This document shows positions 41,439 through 52,700 of a stretch of 64,000 nucleotides of DNA, piece after piece. Position numbers and translations under genes: made by a program. Source of the stretch: Acidaminobacter sp. (lineage in GTDB: Bacteria > Bacillota_A > Clostridia > Peptostreptococcales > Acidaminobacteraceae); the NCBI GenBank assembly GCA_009881125.1, contig WXFH01000019.1:124001-188000 (forward strand). Direction: 5' to 3'. Positions within the stretch are counted from its first letter, which is position 1; each line of letters starts with the position of its first letter. The notes beneath the pieces are model-generated. The model ran no database searches and had not been told where the DNA came from. It was given only the letters and a program-made list of their open reading frames with translations.

Positions 41439-43846
41439 TGCTGCCATATCCCGAAGCCGGGAAGAACGACAAAGAAACGCTGAACAATCTATTCGATGCT
41501 TATTTCAAACTCAGGAAAGAACTTGAATGGCTACTTCATAATTTAGACGACAACAACATCTTAGAGATCGACGCTGCAAAAATAAAGAATTTAGAAGCGG
41601 TGCTTATTGTTTCCGATACCGTGATTACAAATATTCTTTATGCTCAGGAAGGTCGAATTGCAAGACTGACGGTAGACCATCTTTTAACCGAAGATTTGCT
41701 TGTCGGCGCTGAAATAATGGATTACATCGACATAGAGGACAATTACATTAAATTCATCCACGCGACAAGGCTTGACGAATTACCGCAGATTCAATATACA
41801 GACACAAGCGAAGCGCCTTTATATTGGGATTCCGAAGCACACAATCACATGACAACAGAAGATACCGGAATACCTGTCATGGTATATCAATACGAACGCC
41901 AGGAAAAAATGAAAATCTGGTTTAATCCGGACGATCCTAACCATGTACCTGTTATAGAAATGGGCATTGGCTCCGGATATGGCGACGACTATGGTAAAGG
42001 ATTTATATATAAGGGCGTGGACGGACTTTACATTGAATACAGACATTCAGTTACCGGCAATCCGCGCATATTCAAATTAACTGACGACGGCCTTGACCTG
42101 AGCCAATTTGAAAACGTTGATTTTAACGAAAATGTTTATTTGATGCACAGGGGTAGAAACTTGGTTCAGGAGTCGGATTATTCAAATGCCGAAGGGGATG
42201 GCTCAAAAGCAACCGGCCCTGCTTCCCACGCGGAAGGTGTGAATACTAAAGCGAGTGGAAGTGCTTCTCACGCAGAGGGGCGCTGGACGCACGCGGCTGA
42301 AAGCAACAGTCACGCCGAGGGCGCATATGCACAAGCTCTCTCGTCCGATTCGCACGCCGGAGGTTCGTACACAATGGCGGGGCCTTTTGAATTTGTTGAC
42401 GGTGCCGTTTTACAAAGTGCAATGCTTGCGTCTCCTGCGCCTGTGCTAAATTATGCAAATCCATCTTTCTCGGTGTCGGACGCCAGCGTGTTTTCTGGTA
42501 TGTCACATATTCTAATGGTTACGAATGGATTCTACGAGAAGTGGGAGATCGGCAGCATTGTGGGAAGTCGCATCTACTTAGAGGGCGACCCTTTTCGAGA
42601 AGGTACGTTCGGCACAGCGGTCGGAGCGCCTATCTATCCGATTACGGACGAAATAGACGCAGACGCATCTTTTGTTCACGGATATGACAACAAGGTGTGT
42701 GGGTATGCGGCAGCGTGCTTTGGAGTAAAAAACATCGCACACCGAGAAGCGCAGTTTGTTGTAGGGAAATATAATAATCCGCTAGAGAACACTCTTTTTG
42801 TTGTTGGCAACGGCAACGGCACAACTCGCTCGAACGCTCTTTCAGTTGATGATGGCGGAAACCTAGATATTTCAGGTGAATACCGTGTCAACGGCGTACC
42901 AATCAGCGTTGGGGCAGAGAGCGCGCTGCCGGATGCGCCGGAAGCCGTCTTCATAGGCAGTGCCACGCTACTGACGGGAACTATAACCAATTTCACTGAC
43001 CCAACCTTGACAGGTGTCGGAACGCAGTTCTTGTCTGAAGTCTCCATAGGCGACCTCCTAACTGTAGCCCCGACGCCTGGGGACGACCCGTGGTCACCGC
43101 TTAAGTCGGGCTTTTTCGAAGTGACTGGTGTTACTTCGGACACAGTACTGGAAGTAACAGCGCACGGTGACTACGAAGTGAACAACGTAAACCTGCCGCT
43201 GCTTATTAAGGTAAGCTCTACTTTGCCAGCACCTGGTGGTGATGGGAGCTTATTTGATGGATTCGCCTCCATTGAAGAGGCATTCGCGACATATTCTTTT
43301 GCAAATCCTGAAAAGGAATACAACATTCATATCATCGCTGGCGATATAAATGCTGAACTCCCAATCGAATATTTGGCAGCACCTGTAGGTGTAGCCGTAA
43401 CGCTGTATGCGTGGGTGCCCCCAGCCTCGATAAACGTACGCAGCTGTACTCTTGTAAAGCTTCGCATCACATGTCACCACGGCACCCATAACATCAGCAT
43501 TGAAAACTCTGCAAACGTGTTGTTGGAGACTCACGAGGAGAACATTCAAGGCGATATCTCGGTGTATGATAGTAGGAATATCCAAATAGATACCTTCGCG
43601 ACTTACCTGGAGGTTTCGGGAGATTCCAGTCTATCTGTCTACGGTGCTGATGAAACAGATGGTCTTAAAGTTTCGCACCTCTTTAACTACCCGGCTGCGG
43701 CAGAAAATACGGCTGCTTTCACGGATGATGGCGACCGCATGGTTCTGCCAGGAATGACTTTCTTTCATACAACATTAGGCAAGCCGGTCTGGTACAGCGG
43801 CACAGATTGGGTAGACGCAACAGGAACAACAATTCAAGAAGAATAG
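41438..43846 (+). CDS. Tail fibre/spike protein with YadA-like head repeats
   Basis: 802 residues. N-terminal helical anchor (LNNLFDAYFKLRKELEWLL), beta segments, then at about residues 245-310 trimeric-adhesin head repeats of the type SHAEGxxTxAxGxxSHAEG, a region GYDNKVCGYAAACFGVKNIA of the same fold, and a C-terminal carbohydrate-binding-like part ending in LGKPVWYSGTDWVDATG. It is the receptor-binding protein by type and position. Confidence 0.85.
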   Translation: MLPYPEAGKNDKETLNNLFDAYFKLRKELEWLLHNLDDNNILEIDAAKIKNLEAVLIVSDTVITNILYAQEGRIARLTVDHLLTEDLLVGAEIMDYIDIEDNYIKFIHATRLDELPQIQYTDTSEAPLYWDSEAHNHMTTEDTGIPVMVYQYERQEKMKIWFNPDDPNHVPVIEMGIGSGYGDDYGKGFIYKGVDGLYIEYRHSVTGNPRIFKLTDDGLDLSQFENVDFNENVYLMHRGRNLVQESDYSNAEGDGSKATGPASHAEGVNTKASGSASHAEGRWTHAAESNSHAEGAYAQALSSDSHAGGSYTMAGPFEFVDGAVLQSAMLASPAPVLNYANPSFSVSDASVFSGMSHILMVTNGFYEKWEIGSIVGSRIYLEGDPFREGTFGTAVGAPIYPITDEIDADASFVHGYDNKVCGYAAACFGVKNIAHREAQFVVGKYNNPLENTLFVVGNGNGTTRSNALSVDDGGNLDISGEYRVNGVPISVGAESALPDAPEAVFIGSATLLTGTITNFTDPTLTGVGTQFLSEVSIGDLLTVAPTPGDDPWSPLKSGFFEVTGVTSDTVLEVTAHGDYEVNNVNLPLLIKVSSTLPAPGGDGSLFDGFASIEEAFATYSFANPEKEYNIHIIAGDINAELPIEYLAAPVGVAVTLYAWVPPASINVRSCTLVKLRITCHHGTHNISIENSANVLLETHEENIQGDISVYDSRNIQIDTFATYLEVSGDSSLSVYGADETDGLKVSHLFNYPAAAENTAAFTDDGDRMVLPGMTFFHTTLGKPVWYSGTDWVDATGTTIQEE

Positions 43847-43856
43847 GGGTGATTAA

Positions 43857-44189
43857 ATGACGCCATTGGATATTCAAAACTACGGCGCCGGAATAGCAGC
43901 TTTGGCAGTCGTTTTCTGGTCATATGCAACGTTTGTAAAGTCGCTTAAACCACTAATTGAAAAACTAAACATAGTCGTACACAACAACACAGAAGCGCTT
44001 AACGAAAGCAGAAAATCGACGGATAACATAGCAAAAGCGCTGGAACTTCTTGAATTTTCGATTGGTAGGCAAACAGACACCTTTGATAAGAAGCTCACAG
44101 AACACGATTGCCGGTCCATTGAAATCCATGAAGATATAAAAGAAATTCGCGCTCTGACAAAGGATATAAAGACCAAAATTTATGAATAA
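43857..44189 (+). CDS. Small membrane-anchored coiled-coil protein (haemolysin XhlA/holin-like)
   Basis: 110 residues with one N-terminal membrane segment (IAALAVVFWSYATFV) and a long coiled-coil tail. Opens the lysis region; such proteins can support holin action. Role inferred from topology. Confidence 0.6.
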   Translation: MTPLDIQNYGAGIAALAVVFWSYATFVKSLKPLIEKLNIVVHNNTEALNESRKSTDNIAKALELLEFSIGRQTDTFDKKLTEHDCRSIEIHEDIKEIRALTKDIKTKIYE

Positions 44190-44231
44190 ATTAACCAAAA
44201 TAGAGTTGCTATTACGAAGTAGAGTGATTGA

Positions 44232-44345
44232 ATGAACAGCTTATATTGTCCGAAAAAGAAGGGCTATTGCGTGTGCATGGCCCTTCAATCAGACCCACGC
44301 GATCCGGGTATTTGCACAGCGAAGTATTGTCCACTAAAGGAGTGA
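44232..44345 (+). CDS. 37-residue cysteine-rich protein
   Basis: From ATG 44232; CPKKKGYCVC and CTAKYCPL give five cysteines, a probable zinc knuckle. It fills the gap between the membrane protein and the M15 peptidase. The ribosome site is weak. Confidence 0.45.
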   Translation: MNSLYCPKKKGYCVCMALQSDPRDPGICTAKYCPLKE

Positions 44346-44349
44346 TAAC

Positions 44350-44766
44350 GTGGAACAACTTAAAATGATGGTATTCGATGGACAGATCACAAAGAATTTT
44401 AATCTCAACGAATTTAAGTGTTCGGCAAATGGAGAATTGATTATAAATGCTGATGTAATCGCTCATATCAAGCGACTTCAAAAGCTAAGAGATTGGTACG
44501 CAAAGCCAATGTCCGTTAATTCAGGGTATAGAACACTGGAATATAACAGAAAGATCGGAAGTCCTGACACGTCCTATCACATTATTGGAATTGCGACGGA
44601 TATTCTGTTACCATATTACCTAAGAAAAGAAGAAAATTACCAAGCAATTAAAAAGAAATGGTATGAGATATGCGCTGCCGATGGTCTCGGTGGTGGGTTT
44701 GGATTCTACCGTACCTTCATTCATTGTGACTCGCGCTTGAAACGTGCATTTTGGGACGAGAGGTGA
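44350..44766 (+). CDS. Endolysin-type peptidase, M15 family
   Basis: 138 residues from GTG 44350. NFNLNEFKCSANGE, SVNSGYRTLEYN, the zinc ligands H and D in SYHIIGIATDI and the final H in FIHCDSR match Peptidase_M15_3. It should cleave peptide bonds in peptidoglycan at lysis. No signal peptide; release would depend on the holin. Confidence 0.9.
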   Translation: MEQLKMMVFDGQITKNFNLNEFKCSANGELIINADVIAHIKRLQKLRDWYAKPMSVNSGYRTLEYNRKIGSPDTSYHIIGIATDILLPYYLRKEENYQAIKKKWYEICAADGLGGGFGFYRTFIHCDSRLKRAFWDER

Positions 44767-44769
44767 GAT

Positions 44770-45369
44770 ATGCGATATTCAAAGGTCGGTCTGACTGACG
44801 TTGTAGAACTGGACCCATTTTGTTTAAGACTTCGTATCGTGGATTGCGTGCCAAATCGTATAGAATATTACAATTTCGTCAATGGTGGTTACTTCTGGCA
44901 TCATGCAAGCGGTGAGACATACCCTTTAGGAATCCTGGTGGACCAGGGTGATGTATTATCAGATCGTCAACCTCATGGAAAACCTGCAGGAACACTGATC
45001 ATTTATAAAGACGGTAACGTCGCAGTAAAAGAACTTCTATCAATCAAATCCGAGAAAAACGTTTGGTTTGCGATTTCCGGGTGTACTATCCTTCCTAAAA
45101 TCAATATGACAGCGGCGGGATTTACTGGCGTATACTCTGACATTGGCAGAACGACACTTAGGCCGGTGATCGGTTATAGAAAAAAAGATAAGAAGATCAT
45201 CATAGCGGTGAGACCGTCCTCAAGCATCACAAGGGCGCAGATTACGTTAAAGAATCTAGGGTGTGACTTTGGTATCACATTAGACGCTGGCGGCAGTACG
45301 GCATTACAGGTTAAAGGAAAGAAGCTTCATAATACGACAAGGCGACTAAACAACGTAATTACATGGTAG
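44770..45369 (+). CDS. Phosphodiester glycosidase (NAGPA-domain) protein
   Basis: 199 residues. GVYSDIGRTTLRPVIGYRK and the C-terminal GITLDAGGSTALQVKGKKL match the NAGPA/phosphodiester glycosidase fold. It lies between endolysin and holin, so a role in breaking a cell-wall sugar-phosphate link (for example a teichoic acid or modified peptidoglycan) is a reasonable inference, not established. Confidence 0.8.
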   Translation: MRYSKVGLTDVVELDPFCLRLRIVDCVPNRIEYYNFVNGGYFWHHASGETYPLGILVDQGDVLSDRQPHGKPAGTLIIYKDGNVAVKELLSIKSEKNVWFAISGCTILPKINMTAAGFTGVYSDIGRTTLRPVIGYRKKDKKIIIAVRPSSSITRAQITLKNLGCDFGITLDAGGSTALQVKGKKLHNTTRRLNNVITW

Positions 45370-45380
45370 GGGGCATATGA

Positions 45381-45665
45381 ATGAATACTGAATTTATCAA
45401 CGAATTTGTGACTATGATCGTATCTAATCCTCAAATGGCGCTATTTCTATCTGTTTTTATTGTCGGGTGGTTACTTAAAGAACATTCATCACTCAACAAT
45501 CAATTGATTCCCTGGGCGCTTTCTATTGTTGGTGTAGTGTTAGGGCTATTGCTGATTGAATTGAGTCTATCAGGCGGCATAACTGGGCTTATCATGGCGT
45601 ATATAATGATGGCGTTTTATGACAAGATCAAAGGTACAATCGAGGTATTTTTCCTCAAAGAATAG
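45381..45665 (+). CDS. Holin
   Basis: 94 residues with three hydrophobic segments (MALFLSVFIVGWLL, ALSIVGVVLGLLLIEL, GGITGLIMAYIMMAF) and a charged C-terminal tail, typical of phage holins. Located next to the peptidase, it would open the membrane. Confidence 0.85.
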   Translation: MNTEFINEFVTMIVSNPQMALFLSVFIVGWLLKEHSSLNNQLIPWALSIVGVVLGLLLIELSLSGGITGLIMAYIMMAFYDKIKGTIEVFFLKE

Positions 45666-45676
45666 GGGGATTGCAG

Positions 45677-46768
45677 ATGAATCCAATTGACGAGAAACAG
45701 CAAATGGTAAAGGTTAGGGATTATATCCTAAACACCTATGGGAAAGATTACGGCATTAAAGATTCTGATATTGGGTGGGACGGTCAGAACGTAAAGCTTG
45801 GTGAGGACGTATTATTCAAACCGGCATATGTTCAGGACGGACGTTCGTATTTAGATCAAGGCAGCGTTGATTCAACCATGCAGAATCATTTCGCTAAGAC
45901 AGGAATGCAACCTCAATCTTACACACAATCGTATAATTCACCTTATGCGGACCAAATAAAAACAATGTTTGATCAGATTATGAATGCCCCGGCGTTTGAC
46001 CCTAACTCTATTTACGATACCCCCGAATATTCAGCGCTTGAATCTAAGTATCAACGACTTGGAGATCAGGCTATGGGTAACACGATGGGCGAAGCTTCCG
46101 CTATGACCGGCGGCAGACTTAATTCCTGGGCGACTTCCGCAGCTTCACAAGCTAAAAATTCATACAATCAACAGTTCACCGATCTTATTCCGCAGATGCA
46201 GAACAACGCAAGAAACGCCTACAACAGCGAAATGTCTCAGCGTATGAGTATCCTGGATATGCTTCAAGGTATGGATAGCACAGAGTACAATAGATTTGCT
46301 GATGATAGAGACTTTGATTATGGTATGGAACAAGATGAACAGAACTGGGATTACACAATGGACAGAGACGCAGTTGAAGATGGACGCTATAATACCGAAT
46401 GGGCTTATGGCATGAGTCAAGATGAACTGGATGAAGCTTGGCGACAAAAGGAATGGGCGTACAAGGTTAAACAAGATGAACTCGATAGGGCGCTTTCTTA
46501 TGCGAGACTTAATAACAGTGGCGGACCTTCTGATGATAACGACGACGATGGTCCGGCATATGGAGAGATATTCACACTTGCTAAAAATGCGATGCTTAAA
46601 GAGGATGACCCTTGGAAGTGGATTGAGAACAACTATGCTTATTTAAGGCAAGCAATGGGGCCGGACGTTATTATGAAACTCAAGGCGTTGATACCTGAAT
46701 CAAAACTCGACTACAATTATTCCGGCAATAAAGCTAAGGAAGCATTTAAAACGAAGCAACTTGAATAG
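45677..46768 (+). CDS. Probable internal virion/ejection protein
   Basis: 363 residues from ATG 45677 after AGGGGG (TTG 45671 possible). Asn/Gln/Ser-rich helical protein; the middle (about 210-275) repeats short units with W-x-Y and DQDE-like motifs (EQDEQNWDYTM, NTEWAYGMSQDELDEAW, KEWAYKVKQDELD). It ends two bases before the giant gene. Its position suggests it is packed in the capsid and ejected with DNA. Confidence 0.6.
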   Translation: MNPIDEKQQMVKVRDYILNTYGKDYGIKDSDIGWDGQNVKLGEDVLFKPAYVQDGRSYLDQGSVDSTMQNHFAKTGMQPQSYTQSYNSPYADQIKTMFDQIMNAPAFDPNSIYDTPEYSALESKYQRLGDQAMGNTMGEASAMTGGRLNSWATSAASQAKNSYNQQFTDLIPQMQNNARNAYNSEMSQRMSILDMLQGMDSTEYNRFADDRDFDYGMEQDEQNWDYTMDRDAVEDGRYNTEWAYGMSQDELDEAWRQKEWAYKVKQDELDRALSYARLNNSGGPSDDNDDDGPAYGEIFTLAKNAMLKEDDPWKWIENNYAYLRQAMGPDVIMKLKALIPESKLDYNYSGNKAKEAFKTKQLE

Positions 46769-46779
46769 GGGTGGTGTCG

Positions 46780-49700
46780 TTGGCTAAATACAAGAATTGG
46801 AATGAATACGTTAAAAGTACCCAGGTTAAAAAGCGTAAAGAAGAACAGTCGAACACCAGAAAAGGAATGACTGACGCTAAAACGTGGGACGAATACGTTG
46901 ATCGCAATAAAATGACCGGATTTAAGAAGGAAGTTAAGTGGGAGCCGCGCGAAGAAGAAGAAAAGAATCAGATTTTAGCCGAACTACAAGACCGCCCTGT
47001 TAATAAAATGGAACGCAGAACACAAGGAAACACCAACGAACGCGCAAAAGGCAACAACGTTCAGTCCGTTGATAGAAAGAATTATCGTCAGGATCCTAAT
47101 TTTAATGGCATGAACGATGAAGAATCAGAGCGGTATGAGATATTAAAGACTCTGGACCATGAAAAAGCGCAGAAATATGTGAATGAATTAGCCCCTGTAA
47201 TTGCAAAACGCAAAGCAGAGGGTAATTATGTTACAACAAACATAGCTGCCGGAGCGAGACAAACCGGAGAAGGCATTCAGAAACTTGGTCGAGAAGTCGT
47301 TGAGGACTTCTTTGAAAATAAACGCGATCTCACAGATGAAGAAATGGCGAGAACAGAAGCGCAGGACGTTTACAGAAACCGTCTGAATGAGATCAATCAA
47401 GGCAGAGGTAAACTTGGCAAATTCGGCGCTGACGTTTTACAAGGCGTTGGACAAGCATTACCGGGAATGGTCGCAGCTACGGTTAGTGGTCCTCTTGGAC
47501 TTGCAACGTTTGCCGCAGGTGCCGCTGGTAACTATCTCGACGAAGCTGAAAAAGCCGGTGCGACTAAAGGCCAGAAGTGGGCTTATGGTTTAACGATGGG
47601 CGGCGTTGAAGCTGCACTCGAAAAGTCACTCGGTATGTTTGGATTTGATGTGGATGGCGCTATTATGCCACTTATCAGACAGGGCCTTAAAAAGAATCTT
47701 GGTACACTGGCGAAACATTTTGCTAAGAATGCTGCCGGTGAGGGTACTGAGGAATTTGCGGCTGAGATCATTGGCGCTTTGATGCAGAAAGCGACTTATG
47801 ACCCGGATAGAAAGTTGGACGGACAGCTATTAAAAGACGCTGGATATTCAGCGTTAGTTGGCGCGACTTCCGGCGCTGGTATGTATATGGGGCAGATGCC
47901 GGGTAACGCTGCCGCTATGAAGTACGGTCCACAATATTTGCAAGAGGAATTTCCGAAGTCCGTAGTGGCCGCTATGTCGTTACCGGAAACTTATGAATCA
48001 AACAAAATCGTTTCTGAAATGATTGAAACGAGTAGTGATATTTCTATTGGAGAGCTTGAAAAACTCAACAAATTAATCGAAAAAGATATGAAGAAATTCA
48101 ACGAAGAAATAAAGTCAGGCAAGTTTGACGCTGAAATATTTAAAGAAACCATGCGAGAAAACAACGAGATCAAAAACGAACCTGATAACACGCTGTTTAG
48201 CGAAGCTCAAGAGAACGAAGTTAAAGAGTCGAACGAGGTATCGGATGAAGTAAAACAAACCGCAGAACAGCCGCAGGAAAGCGCTTTAGATACAGCAGAA
48301 TTGAAACAGAGAGACGAGATACTAAAGAAAATGTATCCTGGACTCAACAAAGACAATAAATACACTGGCAAGATCGAAGGAAAAGCCAAAACCGAAGGCG
48401 TTTTTCAGCACAAAGACGGACGCGTGGTTAAGATCGTCAAAGACGATGGTGAAAAAGTTGAGTACGTCCTCAGAAAACCAGATGGAACGTGGGAAGATTC
48501 GCCACTCAGAGCTTATAAAGAGTCTTTCAATCAGAATTACAAACCATCAAGCGAGGAAAGTGTCATTCAAACGCCACAACAAGCACAGCAACGCGACTTA
48601 GAGCAACCAACATTAGAAAGTCAACAGGGAGTTAAGGCTGAAATAGAAGATGCTCAGAGTGGCGCTTTAGCGCAGGAAAATAACATTTGGAACGAAATTG
48701 ATGAAATAGAATCAAGGATGAAAGAAATTAAAGAAATCGTTAACACTAAATACAATGGAGATCCGGAACAAATGCCGGATGCTATGAGTAGAGAAAACAC
48801 CTTCAATGCTTTAAGGCTGGAAGTATTAAGACGCAGAGCAAAAAATGAAGGAATAGAAAGACCATCCAAACCAGAAGCAGTGCAGGAAACAAAGGAACCT
48901 GTTAAAACGCAAGCGGAACAAAGCGCTTCAAAAGTAGAAAAACCAGCACAAACAGAAACTAAAAAATCAGAAGATAACGAAATCGCGCAAAAAACAGAAA
49001 AAGTTATTTCTGAAAGCAAAACGTTCACACCACTTACACAAAGTACAAACAGCAAGACCGGCGACACGATCTATGAGTTTGAACTCAAGGAAAGAATTGA
49101 GAAAGAACAATGGTCAGAGATCAACGGAATGGTGAAACGTCTTAAAGGTGGGTACTGGAAAAACAAGTTTTATTTCAGAACTGACAACTTGGATGAAGCA
49201 ACCGAAAAATACAATCAAATTATAGCTAAGTTTGATAAAACTGAACCGGTACAGACTGTTAAAAATGAAGTGATTGAAGATAATCAGGGTATACAAGAAA
49301 CAAAGGAAAAGACTTACAAAGATCAAACTAAAGAACTTTCCGAAATGCTTATAAAAAGATTTGAATCCGGCGTTCAAATTTCAAACAAAGAGTTATTCGA
49401 GATCGCCAACGTCGCGTTTGGCGGCACGCAAGGCGAAGGAAAATATAACGTAAAGGATGCCTACGATTCACTTGAGTTAGCTGTCAACAAATATATCCTG
49501 GATATGCAGGAGATCATCACGCTAACTAAAATGCAGGACATTCTTGAACTTCTGCCTACACAAAGTAACAGAACGGAAGAACAAGAACAATTTCAACAAT
49601 TTTCTACACCTCCTAGCATAGCCTACGTCGCCAACTATGCAGCCAATATTGATTCAAGCGACGTAATGTTAGAACCATCTGCTGGCATCGGTGGACTTGC

Positions 49701-52700
49701 GGTATTTGCGAAGAAAAACGGCGCGAAAGTGTATGCTAATGAGTTTTCAGAAAGACGACTTGAAGTATTAAAGAATATGCCGTTTGATGGATTCTTTAAT
49801 GAAAACGCTGAACAACTCGACAACATACTTCCGGATTACGTTAAACCAAGTGTTGTTGTGATGAATCCTCCTTTCAGCGCGACAGCAGGACGACTCAATA
49901 AGAACTCAACAAAGTATGCAAAGATGCACATCGAACAAGCCCTTGCTAGACTCGAAGAAGGTGGAAGGCTTGTAGCTATTGTTGGTCGCGGAATGGCGCA
50001 CGACTCTACAACGTTTAGAGATTGGTGGACCAACGTTATAGGCGGCAAGTACAACATTCGCGCGAATATCGGAATTGACGGTAATAACTACAAGAAATAC
50101 GGCACAACTTTTGATATACAAATCGTTGTTATAGACAAGAATGGTCCTACACAAAACGATGTAATGACAGGTTTTGTTGAGGATATATCTGAACTTCCTA
50201 TTATGTTGGAGGGGATTAGAAATGACCGAAAAAGAATTGAACAACAAACTTCTGTCAAAAATGTTGCTGGAAACAATGAAGGAGTTAAAAATCAAAGTAG
50301 ACCCGAGCCTTCCGGTAATACTTCAAGCTCTGGAATGGAGCCTGGACAACCAGGGAGTACCGTCAGACAGGGACAGTCAGAACTTCAGAACGCTTCTGGA
50401 GAAGTTGTATCTAATTCCTCCGGAGAGAATGTGGATGTTCGTAACGACGACGGAGGAAGGAAACCAAGAGGAACAAGAAAAGGAAATGTACCTGGAGATC
50501 AAATCGGAGAAAAAACCGGAACAGAGAATGTGGGCGCTGATGGATATAGCGTTCAGCAATTTGATGGAAAGAGTGCTATCGAAATTGATGTAAAAACAGA
50601 TGAAGAATCCAGAGAAGGTAATGAAAATATCGGAGACGATGCCATTTATTCGAACTACATTCCGAAAAAGCTGAAAATAAAAGGTGCAAAACCTCACATT
50701 ACGCCACTTGTAGAAAGTGCAGCTATGGCAGCGGTGGAGCCTCCGACACCAACTTATTCACCAATGTTAAACAATAAAATCATTGAGGATGGAATACTCT
50801 CTCTGCCTCAGTTAGAAAACGTTGTTTATAGCGGTCAAGCGCATGAAAAAATACTTCCTAACGGAGAAAGACAAGGTTATTTAATAGGTGACGGAACAGG
50901 TGTAGGTAAAGGACGACAGATCGCCGGAATAATTATGGACAACTACAATCGCGGAAGAAAGAAAGCCGTTTGGATGACTGTTAGGGATAACCTGTATGAA
51001 GATGCTATAAGGGACTGGACCGCTCTAGGTGGCGAAGAAAAGCAAATTATTCATCACGCGAAAGTAAAGGTAGGACAGCCAATCAAACAAAGCGAAGGGA
51101 TATTGTTCAGCACATATACAAAAATCCGTTCAAAAAATAAGTTAGAAGATATGAATGAGAAGGAACGATTGAAGCAGATTGTAAATTGGCTTGGAAAAGA
51201 CTTTGATGGCGTAATTGCTTTTGACGAAGCTCATACAATGGGTAACGCACTAGAAATCAAGAAAAAGCGCGGAACCAGCAAACCGTCTGCAACAGCATTG
51301 TCAGCACTTCAACTAAAAAAAGCATTGCCGAAAGCAAGAGTATTATATGTTACAGCAACGGCGGCGACGGACATTACACAATTTGCATACGCAACTAGGC
51401 TTGGACTATGGGGAGAAGGCACCGCATTTACTGACGTTAGGGATTTTGTTTCCAGGATAGACGCCGGTGGCCTTGCAGCTCTCGAACTTGTTGCTCGCGA
51501 TATGAAATCTATGGGGCTTTACCTCGCTAGAAACCTTAGCTTTGATGGCGTCGAATATGATACCCTAACGCACGATCTCAGCGATATGCAGCGCATGATT
51601 TATTCAAAAGCAACGGAAGCGTGGCAAATAGTGCTTCAAAACATTGATGCCGCACTCGAAATGACCGGCGCAAAAAACAACGGTAAAGCCAAGAAAAACG
51701 CGCTGGGTGCATTTTGGGGAGCTAACCAAAGATTTTTCAACCAAGTAATGACCTCTATGAGTGTTCCTTCGCTGATTGAGGACATTCACAAAGAATTAGA
51801 CAGCGGAAACGTTGCAGTTATTCAATTAGTCAATACCAACGAAGCTGCAATGGAACGAAGCCTATCAGAAGCAGAAGATAAAGATATAGACCTTGAAGAT
51901 TTGGATATGTCTCCGACTCAAATTCTCGTTGAGTATCTTAAAAAATCATTCCCAATTCAGCAGCATGAGGACTATATTGACGAAAATGGCAACAAACAAC
52001 AAAGATTAGTTAAAGACAGCGAAGGAAATATCGTAATCAATAGAGAAGCCGCAAGAAAAAGAGATGAATTAATAGCAGAAGTCGAAATGATGAAGATGCC
52101 GGATGGCGCTATTGATATGATCATTGACGAATTTGGACCTGAAATCGTTTCTGAAATTACAGGCAGAAAAAGAAGACTTGTATATCAAACCAATGCTCAA
52201 ACCGGCAAGAAGGAAAGAGTTGAGGAAAAGCGTTCTAAGTTATCCATCGACAAAGAAGTAGATCAGTTTCAGAACGGCGAAAAGAAAATACTGATCTTTT
52301 CTGATGCTGGCGGAACAGGCAAATCATATCACGCGGATAAAAACGCAAAGAATCAATCGAAGCGTATTCACTATCTGTTACAAGCAGGATGGAACGCAAT
52401 CGGTGCAACTCAAGGATTTGGAAGAACACACAGAAGCAATCAGGTGGTCGCGCCTACATTGCGTCTGGTAACAACCGACCTAAAAGGACAAAAACGTTTT
52501 GTCTCGACTATTGCCAGGAGATTGAATCAGTTAGGCGCTATCACCAAAGGACAAAGACAAACAGGTGCAGGAATATTCTCAGAAAAGGATAACCTTGAAG
52601 GTCCTTTAGCGTCTGATGTACTCTCGAATTTCTATGAAGCACTTGCGACGAACAGACTTCCTGGTATTGATGGCAGAGATATTATTTCGAAAATGGGATT

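Noticed and set aside
48654..49067. 137-codon minus-strand frame within the giant gene
   Set aside because: Ser/Leu/Cys-rich mirror of a Lys/Glu-rich linker, without a ribosome site.
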